Assembly (NCBI GenBank): GCA_000438155.1
Contig: FR902912.1
Location: 8,539-23,014 of the forward strand
Reading direction: 5' to 3'
Origin: Firmicutes bacterium CAG:95
GTDB taxonomy: Bacteria > Bacillota > Clostridia > Lachnospirales > Lachnospiraceae
DNA length: 14,476 nt
Shown here: in pieces, positions 14,208 to 14,476 of the stretch
How the letters are laid out: each line of letters opens with the position of its first letter
How positions within the stretch are numbered: position 1 is the stretch's first letter
Notes under the pieces: model-generated
Seen by the model: only the letters and a program-made list of their open reading frames with translations
Databases searched by the model: none
What the model was told of the DNA's origin: nothing
Translations under genes and position numbers: made by a program

Positions 14208-14438
14208 ATGCAGGCACAGGTAAAAGAGTGGGGAAATAATCAGGAAACTAGATTATCAAAGGATATACGCAAAAGCGCCGGAATTGAATTGAACGAGAAT
14301 CTGGATGTTTCGGTAGCAAATGGTGTAATTACATTGATGAAACCATTTCATCACAAAACGTTGGAGGAGAGAGCAGCGGAGTATGATGGAAAACTAATGT
14401 TGGATGGAGAATATGACTGGGGTGATCCTCTGTTATAA
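14208..14438 (+). CDS. MazE/AbrB-type antitoxin
   Basis: A 76-residue protein. The N-terminal half (VKEWGNNQETRLSKDIRKSAGI and the strand NGVITLMKP) is a swapped-hairpin AbrB/MazE DNA-binding domain. The C-terminal tail (HKTLEERAAEYDG...EYDWGDP) is the usual toxin-wrapping segment of MazE antitoxins. AGGAGG at 14194-14199 is an excellent ribosome site. Two oddities: the conserved SQGIRLPK-like core reads NQETRLSK here, and the tail stops at GDPLL, while relatives I recall continue a few residues further (GEPVGREVW type). The toxin gene would be expected to overlap or follow at once; the 38 bases left show only an ATG at 14467 with no clear identity. A normal MazEF pair cut by the window edge or an orphan antitoxin are both possible. 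Confidence 0.8.
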   Translation: MQAQVKEWGNNQETRLSKDIRKSAGIELNENLDVSVANGVITLMKPFHHKTLEERAAEYDGKLMLDGEYDWGDPLL

Positions 14439-14476
14439 GCAATTTAAATTCAGGACTGCTTCCTATATGGACAAGC

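Overview
The window reads as the chromosome of a Gram-positive, low-to-mid GC anaerobe of the Clostridia, most likely a Lachnospiraceae member. I infer this from protein style, not from a marker gene: a secreted protein with a His/Cys-containing C-terminal module of a kind I associate with this family, an 'AWAGTICSDP' flavin reductase, a clostridial Y-family polymerase, a LysM/M23 peptidase next to a murA, and strong AGGAGG-type ribosome sites. There is no rRNA, tRNA, CRISPR array or complete mobile element.

Layout. (1) 20-6735 is a surface-glycan region, all on +: a secreted protein, a polytopic membrane protein of unknown function, a GT2 polyprenyl-phosphate-type glycosyltransferase, a terminator, then two GT-C-type membrane glycosyltransferases. 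The GT2 could charge a lipid carrier with sugar and the GT-C proteins could transfer it outside the membrane; this is inference. (2) 6814-7589 is a self-contained small alarmone synthetase (relQ type) with its own promoter and a long hairpin terminator. (3) 7590-8593 is a 430-bp gene-free region rich in small repeats and two promoter-like signals, then a tail-anchored coiled-coil protein. (4) 8678-9266 is a flavin reductase with its terminator. (5) 9348-10577 on - is a DNA polymerase IV-type gene whose 3' end runs into a palindromic element. (6) 10702-13912 holds cell-wall genes: a membrane-anchored LysM/M23 peptidase and murA, each with a good promoter. (7) 13927-14438 is a hairpin-dense non-coding stretch followed by a MazE/AbrB-type antitoxin whose partner is not visible before the window ends.

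The most unusual points are: a short fossil of the first gene's 3' end that now supplies the stop codon of the GT2 gene, so that a 2.1-kb block is bracketed by direct repeats; a 36-bp tandem repeat inside a membrane glycosyltransferase that is open in a second frame with a more natural-looking charged helix; a dispersed-repeat-like palindrome pair at the dinB end; and two unexplained structured intergenic regions (7590-7942 and 13913-14207). I see no complete, clearly novel multi-gene system; the best unknown genes are the membrane protein at 907 and the tail-anchored coiled-coil protein at 7943.
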